Source: Eumeta japonica
Lineage: Eukaryota; Arthropoda; Insecta; Lepidoptera; Psychidae
Direction: 5' to 3'
Assembly: GCA_005406025.1 (NCBI GenBank)
Contig: BGZK01000856.1
Location: forward strand, 124,001 to 188,000
DNA length: 64,000 nucleotides
Shown here: piece after piece, positions 1 through 10,986 of the stretch
Layout: each line of letters starts with the position of its first letter
How positions within the stretch are numbered: the stretch's first letter is position 1
The notes under the pieces: model-generated
Told to the model about the DNA's origin: nothing
Seen by the model: only the letters and a program-made list of their open reading frames with translations
Database searches by the model: none
Translations under genes and position numbers: made by a program

Positions 1-44
1 GTAAACTAGGTTTCCCAGAGCTGTATTTGATTTTCCGAAATAAA

Positions 45-290
45 AATTTAATTTTTAGGGTACCATACATATAAAAGAAAAAGAACCTTTATAGGAATCA
101 CTTCGTTGTTCGTCTGTCGTTCTGTCTGTTTGTCCATCAAGACCCTTTTTCTCGCGAACACGTGGAGGTATCAAGTTGAAATGAACGTCAAATGCTCATG
201 TTTGCGGCCCCTTGAAGCTGTAAAAGAAATCAAACAAAGTTTCGGATTTCCTAAGACCGATGTCTCACCTGTATCGCGATCTAAAACAGA
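45..290 (-). repeat. Lepidopteran dispersed repeat, distal part
   Basis: Read on the minus strand this block runs from a phrase about a hot, repeated CAGACAGACA-like tract towards a ggttct-like and accctaaaa ending. The same kind of tail is seen on the plus strand at 8560-8650. I recognise the pattern (overlapping GACAGACA units, an aagtgattcc-like phrase, then a terminal ccctaaaa) from repeats common in Lepidoptera, but cannot name the family. The 63-residue open frame across it has no recognisable domain and is treated as chance. Confidence 0.45.
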
Positions 291-1522
291 CTCTTGATGA
301 ATGAAATATCATAATTAATTTTGTACGGAACTCTAAGAGTGTGAGTTCTGTACGCACTTGTTCTAAATTGTTATCGTAGTAATAGGCAGCACAGTTTTCT
401 ACAACGCGATTAAAAATAAAACCAATTAAATGTGCAAACAAATATTGCACGTTTAATAGAAACAATGATTATAAGTAGTATTTCCACTGTTGCCGCTTCT
501 AGAAAAACCACACAGGAAATCTTTTATGAAAACAAGCACGGCTTACGCGGTATATCGGCCAAATATAAAAGTCGCACCGCCGTATAAGAATTCGTTCGAT
601 GGGACACGTAAATAAAATTATTCCACTACATTGTGCTTTTACCCGATAGTTCCTCTGAAAAGGGCTGAAACTTTCAGTTAGAGAGTTCTCGGGAGTCAAA
701 CTTTCCCTTTCTGTACGCAAACACGTGATTCCCTTTTTGTGCCGACGCACGCCCCTTGTTTGAGGCTATAGTATTTCGTCATGAATTTACGTATTTCCTT
801 ATACCGTCGTAATATTTGTATTATTTAATTAGTGTTGCGCTTTTAATCATCCTTTATCATTTATATTATCACTCTAAGGCACTGCTAGACGCAAGTCTTT
901 CCAGATATATAAGATTCTATAGTACTCTTAGGAAATAAAAGTAACAGTTATTTTAGGATAACAGTTTAGTAATCGCATACAATACCTCTTATATAAAATG
1001 ATATATCTTCCGAGAATATAAAAACTCATGTTTGTATATATGTGAACATTAAACTTCAACAACATGTTATATTTAATTTTAATACTATTATTTGTCCCTA
1101 GTTCATATAAATATGAATAGTGAGTGGTAACGTTATGGGAATTTAAAGCGGGACGAGTAATAGAATCGAAAGTCGGAATGTGGACCGAAATTAAGAACAG
1201 TACCGTGGCCAGAATGGAAAGAGGGAACAATATTGGTGTTGACAACAAACATATTAAGAGATCAATATCAAAGATGAAGGTATATATTTTATATCCATGC
1301 AAACAAACCCGCAGATAGGAAGCTAGTGTTTTATATAGAATTATATGTAGTAGTTAATTATATATAGTTGGTATCTAAACTTCCTTTTACTGTAAAACCC
1401 TGACTACTATCATAACATGTATTATATATTTGTGTATGTATGTATAATATATATTTTCTATATAATCTATAGTCCATATCCATATAGTCCATGTCCATTT
1501 CTATATTATAGTCTATATTATA
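291..1522. other. AT-rich stretch without a recognised gene
   Basis: Short open frames occur on both strands, the longest being 124 codons at 928-1302 minus. Their composition is dominated by Ile, Leu, Tyr and Ser, as expected from AT-rich noise, and no motif is visible. Confidence 0.6.
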
Positions 1523-1561
1523 GAAATCTATAGTCTTCCCAGAAGGGAGACTATAGATTTC
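1523..1561. repeat. Inverted repeat, 14-bp stem
   Basis: The 14 bases gaaatctatagtct at 1523-1536 recur as the reverse complement at 1548-1561, with an 11-base loop. The preceding 70 bases are also full of ctatagt and ccatat phrases. The hairpin overlaps the 3' tip of the neighbouring LINE fragment, so it may have formed by local duplication on insertion. Confidence 0.75.
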
Positions 1562-2135
1562 GACATGGATCTTAGCATATCTCTCTCACCTCACTGACAT
1601 CCATTAACCTTTTCATACATGCTCGTCGGTTTTTTGACCCTTTTTTAATATGCCACCAATATGGGCTGAATAGGAATTTCTAGGGCAACCCTTGCCGACC
1701 TTTACATCACACGCATTCGCTCTATAGATTTGTTTTGTCGTCAGTCTGATTTCATTCATCCCTTCCAAATGGCCAAACCACCGCGACATACTAGTCACTA
1801 CATCTTCCTTCAAACCACACCGCTCGCTAACATCACTGTTTCTACATCTACCTTTCCGAGACACTCCACACACACTACGCAGTGATCGCATCTCCACTGC
1901 ATTGATCCCGCTTTCATTTTTCTTCTGCCACAACCAGCTTTCGCTACCATACATAAACGTAAGGATCAAGACTTCGTTATGAATAGTCAATAATATATTT
2001 AACTAACTACTATATTTATAGTGTCACGACATGCACGCTATTATTTAATAGCGAGCAAGGCTCTATTCACCTTATTTCCCACATTCACACTCATTTCGAT
2101 ATCTTTGTGATGTTTACCATCATTTGTCAAACCAC
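1540..2135 (-). pseudogene. LINE tail, GSESW-WQKKNES type (endonuclease-reverse transcriptase C-terminus)
   Basis: On the minus strand this is the C-terminal end of a non-LTR retrotransposon polyprotein, past the reverse transcriptase core. Visible in order: a degraded TNDGKHHKDIE segment (about 2130-2060), then YGSESWLWQKKNESGINAVE, MRSLRSVCGVSRKGRCRNSD, SRWFGHLEGMNEIRL, KQIYRANACDVKVGKG, GGILKKGQ, and a frame-shifted VNGCQ/GE block matching the usual family ending MDVSEAREIC. Only 1613-1990 is open; upstream and downstream parts need frame changes. I recognise the phrases from moth proteins called endonuclease-reverse transcriptase or F52C9.6-like. Two further copies lie at 21085-21340 and 30126-30405. 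It is 5'-truncated and dead. Confidence 0.85.
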
Positions 2136-3056
2136 ACACACACAGATACATACATATATATAATATTATCTTAGTGAGAATTATTTAAAAGAAATCAGTA
2201 GCTTCTGTCATTAACAGAAACACAAATCATTTGTCTGCTTTAATCACTTCGATATCCAAACAGCTAAAACATTTCGCCGTCATATTAACAATCCCGTTTG
2301 TCTTTTACGTCAACCTTTGTCGTCGGTCCTAATTCCACGAACAGTAATTGGACACAATTAAAAGCGAATTCAAAAACGAAAACACGAAAGGCAATTTGAT
2401 GAAAAAAGATCGCTAGTATATGCAGCAAAAAAAAAAAAAGAACCGGCATGTGTGCGAGCCAAGCGACGTAAACACCACTTGTCGTTCTTAAATTACCTGG
2501 GAGCACCTCGGGGAGAATGAATCCTCATTTCCCGTAGCGTTTATCCTAATAGACACGTTACTGGCGCGATTTAAATTGCTTCGCGTGAATACGATATGAG
2601 AGAGAGAGAGAGAGAGAGACGGAAGTGAACGGTCTACGGATAGGAGATTAATAGTAACTTGACTGGTGACCTAGTTAATAAAGTTATGTTCTTAAGATGG
2701 AGTTATTTGACCTGTTTATGTTTAAAAAATGTCTATTACCTGAAATATATTTTTAATTTGTTTGTGCCGAAGTAGAAAAAATACATGAGCAATTAAGTAA
2801 TCTATTCCTGTCCTGATGGCAATTATCATTTTTGCTTTGAAAGTTCTTAAGTATTTCTTTCCTGAAAACATTAAAAGCACTGTAATAGAAGTTATAGAGT
2901 TTTAGAAAGTACTAACTGGATATTGGCAGCTAATTCGTTTTAATTTAATAAAATTTACCTGCCCAACTTGAAAGCTTTCGAATACTTGAGTAAACTAACT
3001 TACAATGTGTAAATGTTATATTGTTTCCATAGCATGTACATGGTTTCCTCCTAATT
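2136..3056. other. Non-coding stretch with a GA microsatellite
   Basis: A pure GA run occupies 2597-2620. Short poly-A occurs at 2426-2439. No coding signal is visible. Confidence 0.6.
2597..2620. repeat. (GA)n microsatellite
   Basis: Twelve consecutive GA dinucleotides. In insects such tracts can bind GAGA-type factors, but nothing here shows that this one does. Confidence 0.95.
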
Positions 3057-3132
3057 AAGGATTAATATCATGATATAATATCATGATACTAATCCTTATA
3101 ATTCCAATATCATGATATAATATCATGATATT
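3057..3132. repeat. Duplicated palindromes built on tatcatgata
   Basis: A 25-base nearly perfect palindrome made of two tatcatgata arms around a two-base centre occurs at 3064-3088 and again at 3106-3131. The first copy is framed by aaggatta (3057-3064) and its complement taatcctt (3090-3097), so the whole left unit forms a longer hairpin. No coding content. Confidence 0.85.
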
Positions 3133-3344
3133 AAGCCTTATTCAACTAAACAATTTCAGAACCAAGTTTTATTATGCATTTGTAAATTCCCCTTTAAATT
3201 ATTCAAGTCGAACGTTTCTTTACGACAAAAATATCGTGGTGTGAGCGAACAGCCCTAGGCTCAATCCATTAGTTACCTATACATTTTATGTTTTGTTAAC
3301 TACTAACAATTGTCTTCGCCTTTATCTGCTCAAATTGAGAGATC

Positions 3345-3625
3345 GTTATAAATAATAATAATAGTAGTATAATAATATCATCGGACACACATACACAGCA
3401 CCATCTGGTCCCAAACTAAGCAACGAGGCTTTTATTATGGACACCAGATAATTGATATAAAAATATATACTTTTTTTTTGTAAATATATACATGCAATAC
3501 TTAGAAACGCCGAGACAAACATCAATTTTTAATCAAATAAATAAATGTTCGTCTTGTGCGGGAATCGAACCCACGCCTCCAGCGCAGCGAGTAGGGTGAC
3601 TGCCACTGCGCCGATCGGGCAGTCG
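3345..3625 (-). mobile_element. tRNA-derived SINE
   Basis: Read on the minus strand, the right end begins with a tRNA-like head carrying both internal RNA polymerase III promoter boxes: an A box CGGCGCAGTGG (3603-3613) and a B box GGGTTCGATTCC (3561-3572), about 40 bases apart as in a tRNA. It continues into CGCACAAGACGAACATTTAT, a body phrase I recognise from lepidopteran SINEs, and ends in an ATT/ATA-rich tail near 3345-3370. The body includes CTGGTGTCCATAATAAAAGC and GGGACCAGATGGTGC. It does not fold as a functional tRNA gene. A degraded relative lies at 14805-14960. Confidence 0.8.
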
Positions 3626-3635
3626 ATAAAAATCG

Positions 3636-4288
3636 GGACCGCCATCGAAATTGAGATTTGAACAAAGTCACATCGAGAGCGAGACCGTGGTCGGTCGATG
3701 CGCAAGATTAAGAAATTAATTTTATGTACATGCGGGCTGAAGCCGATCTCTGATATATCGAGGTATATAATAATACGACAACATTATCCACTTCTTTCTT
3801 CATTCGTCCACCTGTGGCCGACTTACCTCTAACGTGATCACATACTGAATAACTAACCGAATCGTGATCAATACCGTTGTATCTAGACGCGTGTACATGT
3901 GTATGCATAAATATGTCCGTATATATTCCTACACACGGTTCCTAAGTAAGCGTGCAGCCGTAAAGCGATGACCGCGCCCCCGGCCGTCAAATAAAGAAAC
4001 CATTACGTTACGGGTCTTAAGGGAATACAGGCGTTCACATATTTCTTGGGTATTTTATTGCGGCGGCAAATGCCGTCTCACTTAACAGGTCACCGAACAC
4101 GAGAAAAATTAACTTCGTAAACAAGAATACACTACATTTATACGCGTATATTGAAAGTAAGATTTTTTTTTATATAGACAAATGGGATAGAAAACTGAAA
4201 AAAAAAATCTTAAGTTAAATGATCATTTTTGAAGTGAAACTTCTTTATAGACGCATGAAAAAATTTTTATAACAATGTAAAAAAAATC
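3636..4288. other. GC-richer non-coding block with an AATAAA
   Basis: The part 3900-4090 is GC-richer than its surroundings and contains aataaa at 3989-3994. It might be part of an LTR or an old element end, but I found no terminal repeats and no coding frame. Confidence 0.35.
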
Positions 4289-4399
4289 GTCACGTTTTTT
4301 TATTACGCGCCATATCTATTATTAAGTCACATTTTTCTGTTACGCGCCATATTTATTTCTAAGTCACGTTTTTCTCTTACGCGCCTTGTTTATTTCTAA
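4289..4399. repeat. 37-bp tandem minisatellite, three units
   Basis: Units begin at 4289, 4326 and 4363, each starting gtcac, then a T-rich run, then ttacgcgcc and a tatttctaa-like end. The spacing is exactly 37 bases between copies of tacgcgcc (4304, 4341, 4378). The acgcg core is unusual in this AT-rich background. Confidence 0.85.
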
Positions 4400-4651
4400 A
4401 ACTCAGTAATGACATGAAAAACAATATTTCAATAATAAAGTGATAGGCAAAAAAAATAAAAGGAATTATTCTAATTCCAATGGATTTCTAACAAAAGTAA
4501 GTAATTATATTTTTTTGCTTAAACTTTATCTAATTTAGCTTCACTTAACCAATTTCTGTAAAGTTGTAATTAGTGGATCATTTTTCGAAAAACGATGTCA
4601 TAAAGAAATTTCCCTTCTTACGTATGTACACTAACACACACGCATAGATCA

Positions 4652-4691
4652 TCGCGCGCGCACACACACACACACACACACATACACACAC
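4652..4691. repeat. (CG)n/(CA)n microsatellite, left flank of the R1-like LINE
   Basis: A short gcgcgcg run passes into about 18 CA units with one T interruption. It ends six bases before the first recognisable LINE codons, and a matching CA tract follows the LINE 3' end. Confidence 0.95.
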
Positions 4692-4697
4692 GAACGA

Positions 4698-5685
4698 ATC
4701 AACCAGTAGATGAAAACGGTGAACTTACAACTAGCTAAACATAAGACCGACGCAGTGTTGATCACTAGAACAAGGAAGGCAGAAACTATTAAGTTGCAAG
4801 TCGGAGAGCAAGAAATCACGTCACAACCATATATCCGATATCTGGGAGTGATGATTGATGTCCGGATCAACTTCAAACAGCAAGTCGAACATGTGAGCAC
4901 GAAAGCAATAGCAGTGAGAGCTGGCCTAGCACGGTTGATGCCTAACGTCGGAGGACCAAAGCAAAGCAAAAGACTACTGTTGTCATCAGTGGTCACATCA
5001 GTGCTCACATACGGAATATCCCTTCGGTCAGACGCGCTAGAGATCCAAGAAACGTGGAGAAAAGCTGGACCAGTCTATTGACTAAGTGCTTTGAGAGTAG
5101 CCAGCGCCTTCCGTACAATATCCGAGGAAGCAGTGAGTGTTATTTCTAGGGGTTCTACCTCTTAGAGTTCTAGCTAAGGAAAAACAGACTCTTTACCAAC
5201 GAAAGAGGTCATCCACACTGAGTAATGAGGAGCTCAAAGAGGAAGAATGGCAGAATAGTATATGCCGATGGCAGCTACAGTGGGATGCTGGAAAGAAGGG
5301 TAGATGGACGCATCGTCTCATACCCCAGATTGACGTTTGGCTGAACCGTAACCATGGTGAAGTCAACTATTATCTGACACAGATGCTGTCAGGACATGAC
5401 TGCTTCCGAGCGTATCTCCACCGCTTCAAGCGCGATGATTCACCGGAGTACCCGTCCTACCCAGGAAAACCAGAAGACGCGGAGCACGTGTTTTTCGTGC
5501 GCCCCCGTTTTAACTTGCAGCGTGATCAATTGGAGATAATCTTAAACCAGAGAATCCAACCAGAGACTCTCGTACAAGCAATGTTATCAACAAGAGCTGC
5601 CTGGAACGCTACTAGTACGTTTGCTACAGAAGTCCTCACGGACTTGCGTTCCATCGAAAGAAAAAGAGCAAGAGACAGCAACTAG
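4698..5685 (+). pseudogene. R1-like retrotransposon polyprotein, C-terminal remnant
   Basis: This is the region after the reverse transcriptase core. The first part (4710-5081) has the end-of-RT phrases LQLAKHKTDAVLITRTRKAE, YIRYLGVMIDVRINFKQQVE and RLMPNVGGPKQSKRLLLSSV. An in-frame TGA at 5079-5081 replaces a conserved Arg codon, and a frame change near 5130-5140 moves reading to the second part (5137-5685), which carries LPLRVLAKE, GRWTHRLIPQIDVWLNRNHG, VNYYLTQMLSGHDCFRAYLH, PGKPEDAEHVFFV and a charged end. Family members have a zinc-binding CPSC...C set near PEDAEHVFFVC; here the cysteines read Tyr, Tyr and Arg. It cannot make an active protein. Confidence 0.9.
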
Positions 5686-5810
5686 GAGGAAGGAATAATA
5701 ACACCTCAGCTACCAGAAGGAAAAGCGGCAGCTAGATCCTCCCCCCGCGAAGTAATGCCTAACGGCGGTTTCCGCGGGAATTAGAGGCAGGAAGAAATTA
5801 AAAAAAAAAA
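4698..5810 (+). mobile_element. R1-clade non-LTR retrotransposon, 5'-truncated copy in CA repeats
   Basis: The element runs from a truncated 5' end directly after a CA tract, through the C-terminal part of its polyprotein, to a 3' untranslated region with the phrase gcggtttccgcgggaatta and an A-rich end at about 5800. A second CA tract begins immediately after. R1-clade families named Mino and Waldo are known to insert into AC-type microsatellites, which matches this layout. No target-site duplication can be identified because both flanks are simple repeat. Confidence 0.7.
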
Positions 5811-5837
5811 CACACACACACAACAGGCATGCGCACG

Positions 5838-5886
<49 letters not shown>

Positions 5887-5887
5887 T
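5811..5887. repeat. (CA)n-(CG)n-(CA)n-(TA)n compound microsatellite
   Basis: CA units, a gcgcgcgcgc block, about 12 more CA units and then about 9 TA units follow the LINE A-rich tail. Taken with the left tract, this is the likely split target of the LINE insertion. Confidence 0.95.
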
Positions 5888-5904
5888 TTAAAGGATCCTC
5901 TGCG

Positions 5905-6060
5905 ACTTTAAGCGAATGGTTAAGGAGTTTTTTGGAATCGTAAGGTACCCGGCTCGAACCCTAACCACTTTTTCACTTAAGTCAATAGGGCTTACCCCTA
6001 AAGAACGACAACGGTCGTTAGCATTGCCCAACGCCCTTAAAGTTCATCCCTCGATCTAAA
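5905..6060 (+). repeat. Possible degraded tRNA-derived SINE
   Basis: The start has an A-box-like TAAGCGAATGGTTAAGGAG, the middle reads ggaatcgtaaggtaccc, and GGCTCGAACCC (about 5952-5962) resembles a B box at tRNA-like spacing. The rest has no family I can name. Confidence 0.4.
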
Positions 6061-6229
6061 ATAACAATATATCTGTGTAGCAAGACGATACTAACTTGAC
6101 AACCACTCCCGTAAAATAAAAGAAAGTAGACGTATTTCATTTTCATTTTAATCAGCTGTTTTAAATTGGATTTACCTGTTTTTTTTAATGACTACTTAAT
6201 TTTAGCAATATAAAAAAAAATCTGTAATG

Positions 6230-7260
6230 CGATTAGCTCTGCAGGCCATCCTTAAAATTGTCTGCTATGACATTTATCGATGTATTTTTGAACTCCTCGA
6301 GTTGAAACATACAATTGTTTCAAAGCTCAAAGACTTATCTGTAAGCTTTTCAAAATCGAAAATTCGAACAACAGTTGACCTTATAGGCATTCTCGAAACT
6401 TTTTGTTACTTTCGCGATCAAAATGTTCAATAATATACTTAGCAGTGAATTATTGAGTTTGAGCTTCAAAAATGTAATCTTAAAATATTTTCAGCTCTTT
6501 GAGTCCAAACATTTATATTTATTCAAAAAAAAAGAATGTCTATTTTTTTATTTTTAAATCACAATGTCTATCGAACGCGCTGTTCAATTCGATTTGAACA
6601 TCAATCAAACTAGGACTTCAGAAAGTATTTCTAAATAATTTTTTTGCGAATTCTCTGTTAACATTATCTGTTTAATGGACCAACAATTTTTGATGTCGTT
6701 TGCAACAATCGTCGTTGCTTTCTAAGCAGAAGAGTGGGTTAGATATTAAAATTCATCGATAGAGTAATTTAAAAATTATAGTAAAACACACTGGTTAAAA
6801 TTTTTTTCTCTAACCGATATATCTTGTGCAAATTAAAACTATTTTTGTAGAATTTGCGGCAACCGACGCAACTATTTAGTAAAAAAAAGTGATTAAATGT
6901 TAGTTCCGATCATTAGAGTAGTCCAAGAGTTCTTCCAAGCCAACATTTTTCTGAAAATTTTATTTTTGAGATTTGTCAAAATCTACCGAACAAAATCAGT
7001 TCAAGTTTTCAGAAAATCTAAATTGAGTACATTCCTTGCGAATGCCGAAACCGCATTTCGATCGGTTAATCCGTTCAAAAGTTATGAAAGGACACACACA
7101 CACGCACACCCATACGCAACATACAGACATCACTCGGAGTTATATAAGTGATGTATAATCTGTAAGATTTGACTTAATGATCAAAATAGATTAGATCTGC
7201 TGAAAACTCCTTTTTCGAAAATCTGACTGTAAACGATATCTTAACAATTTAAGAACCTAT
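6230..7260 (+). repeat. Dispersed repeat with internal CA run, copy 1
   Basis: Its right half matches 58080-58700 in order: a phrase resembling ccgttcaaaagttatgaaag, a run of cacaca and cacgcacac, then cagacatc...cgg, tcaaaatagatt, and finally aaaactc-gattttcgaaaat followed by gtaaacgatat. I recognise this kind of ending from moth interspersed repeats but cannot name a family. The open frames inside (68 and 84 codons) are low complexity. Confidence 0.55.
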
Positions 7261-7379
7261 CGATTTTCATAGCCGAAACTTAAAAATGAGCATAATATGT
7301 TAGTCTCATAAACATCAGAGTTAACAACTCGAATTTTCTCAACGAGATAAAATAAAAATTAAAATTGATTGACCAAAAT

Positions 7380-7620
7380 AGCTCATAAGCAAGTCGAAGT
7401 AGAAGTGGGTAGAGGCCACATGGCTCGTAGAATCGGTAACGGCTGGGGAAGTAAGGTTCTCGAGTGCCGATCACTTTATGTGGCAACGTTGGACGACTTC
7501 TGGCTGGGTGGACTGACGAGCTGGTCGGGACTACCGATGATGGCACTTGGATTGAAACAGTAAGTCATGAAAATTTAGAGAAAGACTTGTCCAGCAGTGA
7601 ACACCCATTGCCTGACACGA
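7380..7620 (+). pseudogene. LINE tail, GHMARR-VGRPPARWT type
   Basis: Codons 7369-7563 read GHMARRIGNGWGSKVLECRS, the beginning of the C-terminal tail found in many insect LINE proteins (typical shape GHMARRTDNRWG-KVLEWRP). A +1 shift near 7500 gives AGWTDELVGTTDDGTWIETV, matching the next family block RWTDDLVKVAG-W. The two blocks are separated by a deletion and a duplicated piece. A second tail of this type lies at 47575-47870. It is a fragment only. Confidence 0.7.
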
Positions 7621-8559
7621 ATGAAACAATGTTGACGTGATAATATAGGTACAAATAAAATTTAATGACCTCTCAATAAACCATAACATAAGAATTAACT
7701 AATGATAGCCAATATAGAACGTCAAAGGCTATCTTTTATAATTCATCAAAGCAAATGCAAATAACATCGACGCCCGTCTTATTCCGTGATCTAGCAGTTA
7801 TGAAGATTGCTCAAGATTTTTAGATTTTATATTAGCTTATAGTAATGGTGGTTTTCAAATTAGTTGTTCTGCTTGTAGACTTATTCTCATTGCAAAATAA
7901 ACTAGTGTATCATTTTTCCAGTAATGTAAAACAAGAAAAATATCCTACTTCGAAATCATTGTAGAATTGATAAGCCACAAAAAACCAATTAAGCGGGACT
8001 CAGATACGTTTTTTAAGGGGCCCCAAGTTAAAGGGTCAATCAGTCCCTAAAGAATATCTAAGAAGCCCTTTAAAAAAGGTTAATACCGTTAGTATCATTC
8101 AGGCCTATGAAAGAAATTAAAAAATCATTTTTATTGAAAGGAAAGTCTGTGTACATTCTCTTCGCAGGTTAAAACAAATTTGTTTATTTAAAGTTCAAAG
8201 ATATTGTACTACATTGTTTCTAGTTATATAATTTTTTTCCCATTTGCCCTATTTTAAAGTTTGATAAACCGTAATAAGTTATGATTTTTTTTATTTTGCA
8301 AATGGAAACTTTCGCAAAGTCAGATGCAAAAACAATTGCAACAATTTCAATGATGTGGGGTGGCCAAGCAACGTTCCATCCTAACGATTTTAATATTGAT
8401 TCTACATATCATTTTGTTCTCACCTAAAAGCATCCTATATAACCGGATACGCTTACGGGCGGACACCCAATGCACTATCTATCAAAATAAGTACCGACTT
8501 ACACAAGACACCTACATCTTCAATACAATTTCATCAATATATATCCCAGTTTTTGAGTA
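7621..8559. other. AT-rich stretch leading into a dispersed repeat
   Basis: No gene seen. The phrase ggggccccaagttaaagggt at about 8018 is GC-richer than its surroundings but has no partner in the window. Confidence 0.5.
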
Positions 8560-8650
8560 AAATGCCTCTGATAGATGGACGGACAGCCAGACATGGCGAA
8601 ACTATAAGGGTTCCGTTTTTGTCCTTTTGACCCGTAACCCTAAAAATGAG
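8560..8650 (+). repeat. Lepidopteran dispersed repeat, 3' part
   Basis: It contains gatggacggacagccagaca, then tggcgaaactataagggttc and a ccctaaaaatg end. This is the mirror of the block at 45-290 and belongs to the same general class as the heads at 20697 and 23935. Confidence 0.6.
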
Positions 8651-9469
8651 GTGTCAACTTTGGGACGATTAGGAATTGACATAGAATAAAATCATTACTA
8701 CTTTATCCAAGGTGGTCTAATTTGACATATCTTTTAATATTACTGTCAGTTTTCTACGAGTGATCGAAGAAAAAATTGTAATAAATGTGATATATCAAAG
8801 AAATGTTAAATAGCATTTCTTTTTTTATGATATTTATCGAGTGGGATATCGTTTAACAAGCCTTTTAAACTTTATACGAGAGTTTTTTGGTAAGAAATAA
8901 ATTATTATTTCGCTGGAAACTATTGAGTGACTACTTAATTATCAGCCGTAGGCGGTTTTAGATATACCTATAAGGACGCAATCCGATGTCTTAAAACCGC
9001 GTACCGCCCACAGCCCCATCGTTAGCGTTCAGTAAATTACTAAACGTTTTTTTACTCTTTAGCCTTACGAATTGGTTGGATTTTACTTTTAAATTAACCA
9101 GCGCTTAGTGCTGTAACTTTGAGGTACTTCCTAGCACATAAGACACTGAAATTTCACATCAAATTTGAAAATTATTTGAATTGGAACAATATTAACACTG
9201 AACTCGAAGAATGCTACAAGAGAAATCCTTTGCTTTTTTTTTTTTTAGGTTGGGGTCATAAAATAAAGTTGCCTTTACAATATTAAAGGTGATCTAGATA
9301 GGAGTAACGTTCAATGAAGTGTCAATAAATCGTGCGATAAGATTTAATCTATTAAATATACATATTTTAAATGTACATTAACAGAAAAATATGTTGTTGA
9401 ACAAAAACCCACAGAACCCTACTTCAGTACATAATCCATCTTGCACTTCGGTTGATTCCTAATCAAAGA
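8651..9469. other. AT-rich stretch without a recognised gene
   Basis: A loose inverted pair (gcggtttta near 8951 and taaaaccgc near 8991) flanks a 30-base centre. Otherwise featureless. Confidence 0.5.
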
Positions 9470-9715
9470 GCGATTTCATTCGGACCGGGCCGTCTCCACC
9501 TGGCCAAATTAAATGTTAATTAAGGTCGGCGCATTCCGACACACGCCGCTCCGACAAACAAGCCGTTTCCGGGACTCTTATTAAAATTCAAAAGCTTTGA
9601 CACTAACGGCAGTTTAACGGGACCCGCATCTCACCGCTCCGCCAATTTAAACTTCAACCTTCATCCAATCTCCACGGCGTGTAAGTCGGATTGTAATACC
9701 TGCCGGCTGTACTAA
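9470..9715. promoter_or_regulatory. GC-richer block, candidate conserved non-coding element
   Basis: The composition rises sharply (cggaccgggccgtctccacc, gccgctccgacaaacaagcc, acgggacccgcatctcaccg) with ttaattaa and aatta homeodomain-type cores between them. No open frame fits it. The alternation of AT-rich cores with GC-rich blocks is what insect enhancers and conserved non-coding elements often look like. This is an inference from composition alone. Confidence 0.3.
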
Positions 9716-10986
9716 ACGGATGGCCTGTGTGGGCTGTATACGGGTAATTTGCATGTCGTTAGTGTTACTTGAGCACTTACCTTGACTAATGGAGTGTATT
9801 ATACAGCCTTTTGTACACGTGTGTGTAATATATATATTAAAGGATAGAATTATCACCTGTATAATAAACGATTTATCCCTAACATAAAAATATTTTTTTC
9901 GGAATAGTTCGATGATATTCAATAACCGATTTCATATCTCAGGGGTCATTTTTCACTAATGATGCAATTCTCTCTCTTATAAATTTTTATCGCCTAATTT
10001 ACGCTATCAAACGCTAATTTTCCAAAAAAACTTTAGATAATACCATACAAAGTGTCTAACGCTGGTTAGATTTCGGAGTCTAAAAAACAATTCTTATGCT
10101 TCTAACTTCAAAAATAAAAGAATGCCAAGTATTCTCGAGTCTTTTACGTGTCTAAATTCCTAAAACGGTTCTTGATATTTACATTATATCAGTCTGGTTC
10201 TGCAAAAACTATTCTTGTATACACAAATGGAACAAGACAGGACGAAGCGATTAATTATCTATCGAAACCTTGGTCATACTAACGACTCCTGAAGACGGTT
10301 AGTCCATGCCACTTCATTAATTAGTCTAGATATTAATTTGACGACATAACTGCTATTCGCTAAACAAAGACGCTGTATCGCTAGAAAGTTAAAGATGGTT
10401 AGACAGAATAACTAACCGTAGTCAAAAAGAATAAACTTATTATGGAAGAACATGAATTTTAAAATTTCAATTGTATTGAATAATATATAGATGAAATATA
10501 TGTATTAAAGATTATTGATACAAATAATTATTTATATTTAGTGAAAAGTTGTGTTATGGATGGAAGTAAAGATCATCGCGAATTTTCACGCCGAACATAT
10601 GAAGGGGACAAAACATAAAAACTTGAAAATGACGATTACTTGAATTGATAACAGCTTCTTACATACATTGAAGTCTCTTTTACGAGGTACGACATATTTT
10701 GGGAAAACGATTTTGACCGTACTACAATATCTTTTCTAGGTGGTAATTCCCGGGTTGTAATACCTTTTGTTGTAAGTGTCGCGAATCAGATTTGAATTCA
10801 GATCGGTTCGCCGATTGCAAAGTTGGTGACAATTGCCTTCCTATAAGACCCGTGTATGTATTCGTGGTATAAAAAAGCCTAACATTTCGTGAGCTAGTTG
10901 ATAGTTCATGAGACGAAGAGTGACGTAGGCTACCAATTGATTAATTTGATCCGTTGTTCCGTTGCTATGCGAGGGAAAGACAAATC
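9716..10986. other. AT-rich stretch without a recognised gene
   Basis: Only short open frames. Nothing further seen. Confidence 0.5.

Noticed and set aside
928..1302. 124-codon minus-strand open frame
   Set aside because: AT-driven composition with Ile, Leu, Tyr, Asn and Ser; no domain, and a 64-codon frame overlaps on the other strand.
3057..3132. CRISPR-like repeat-spacer array
   Set aside because: Only two palindromes with AT-rich spacing in an insect genome; no array structure.
3553..3625. A functional tRNA gene on the minus strand
   Set aside because: Both internal promoter boxes are present, but the acceptor and anticodon stems do not pair properly and the sequence runs on into a SINE body.
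4649..5008. 119-codon minus-strand open frame
   Set aside because: It is the antisense of the R1-like LINE coding sequence plus the CA tract (VCVCVCV).
8940..9010. Small MITE based on gcggtttta ends
   Set aside because: Only 9-10 matching bases around a 30-base centre and no target duplication.
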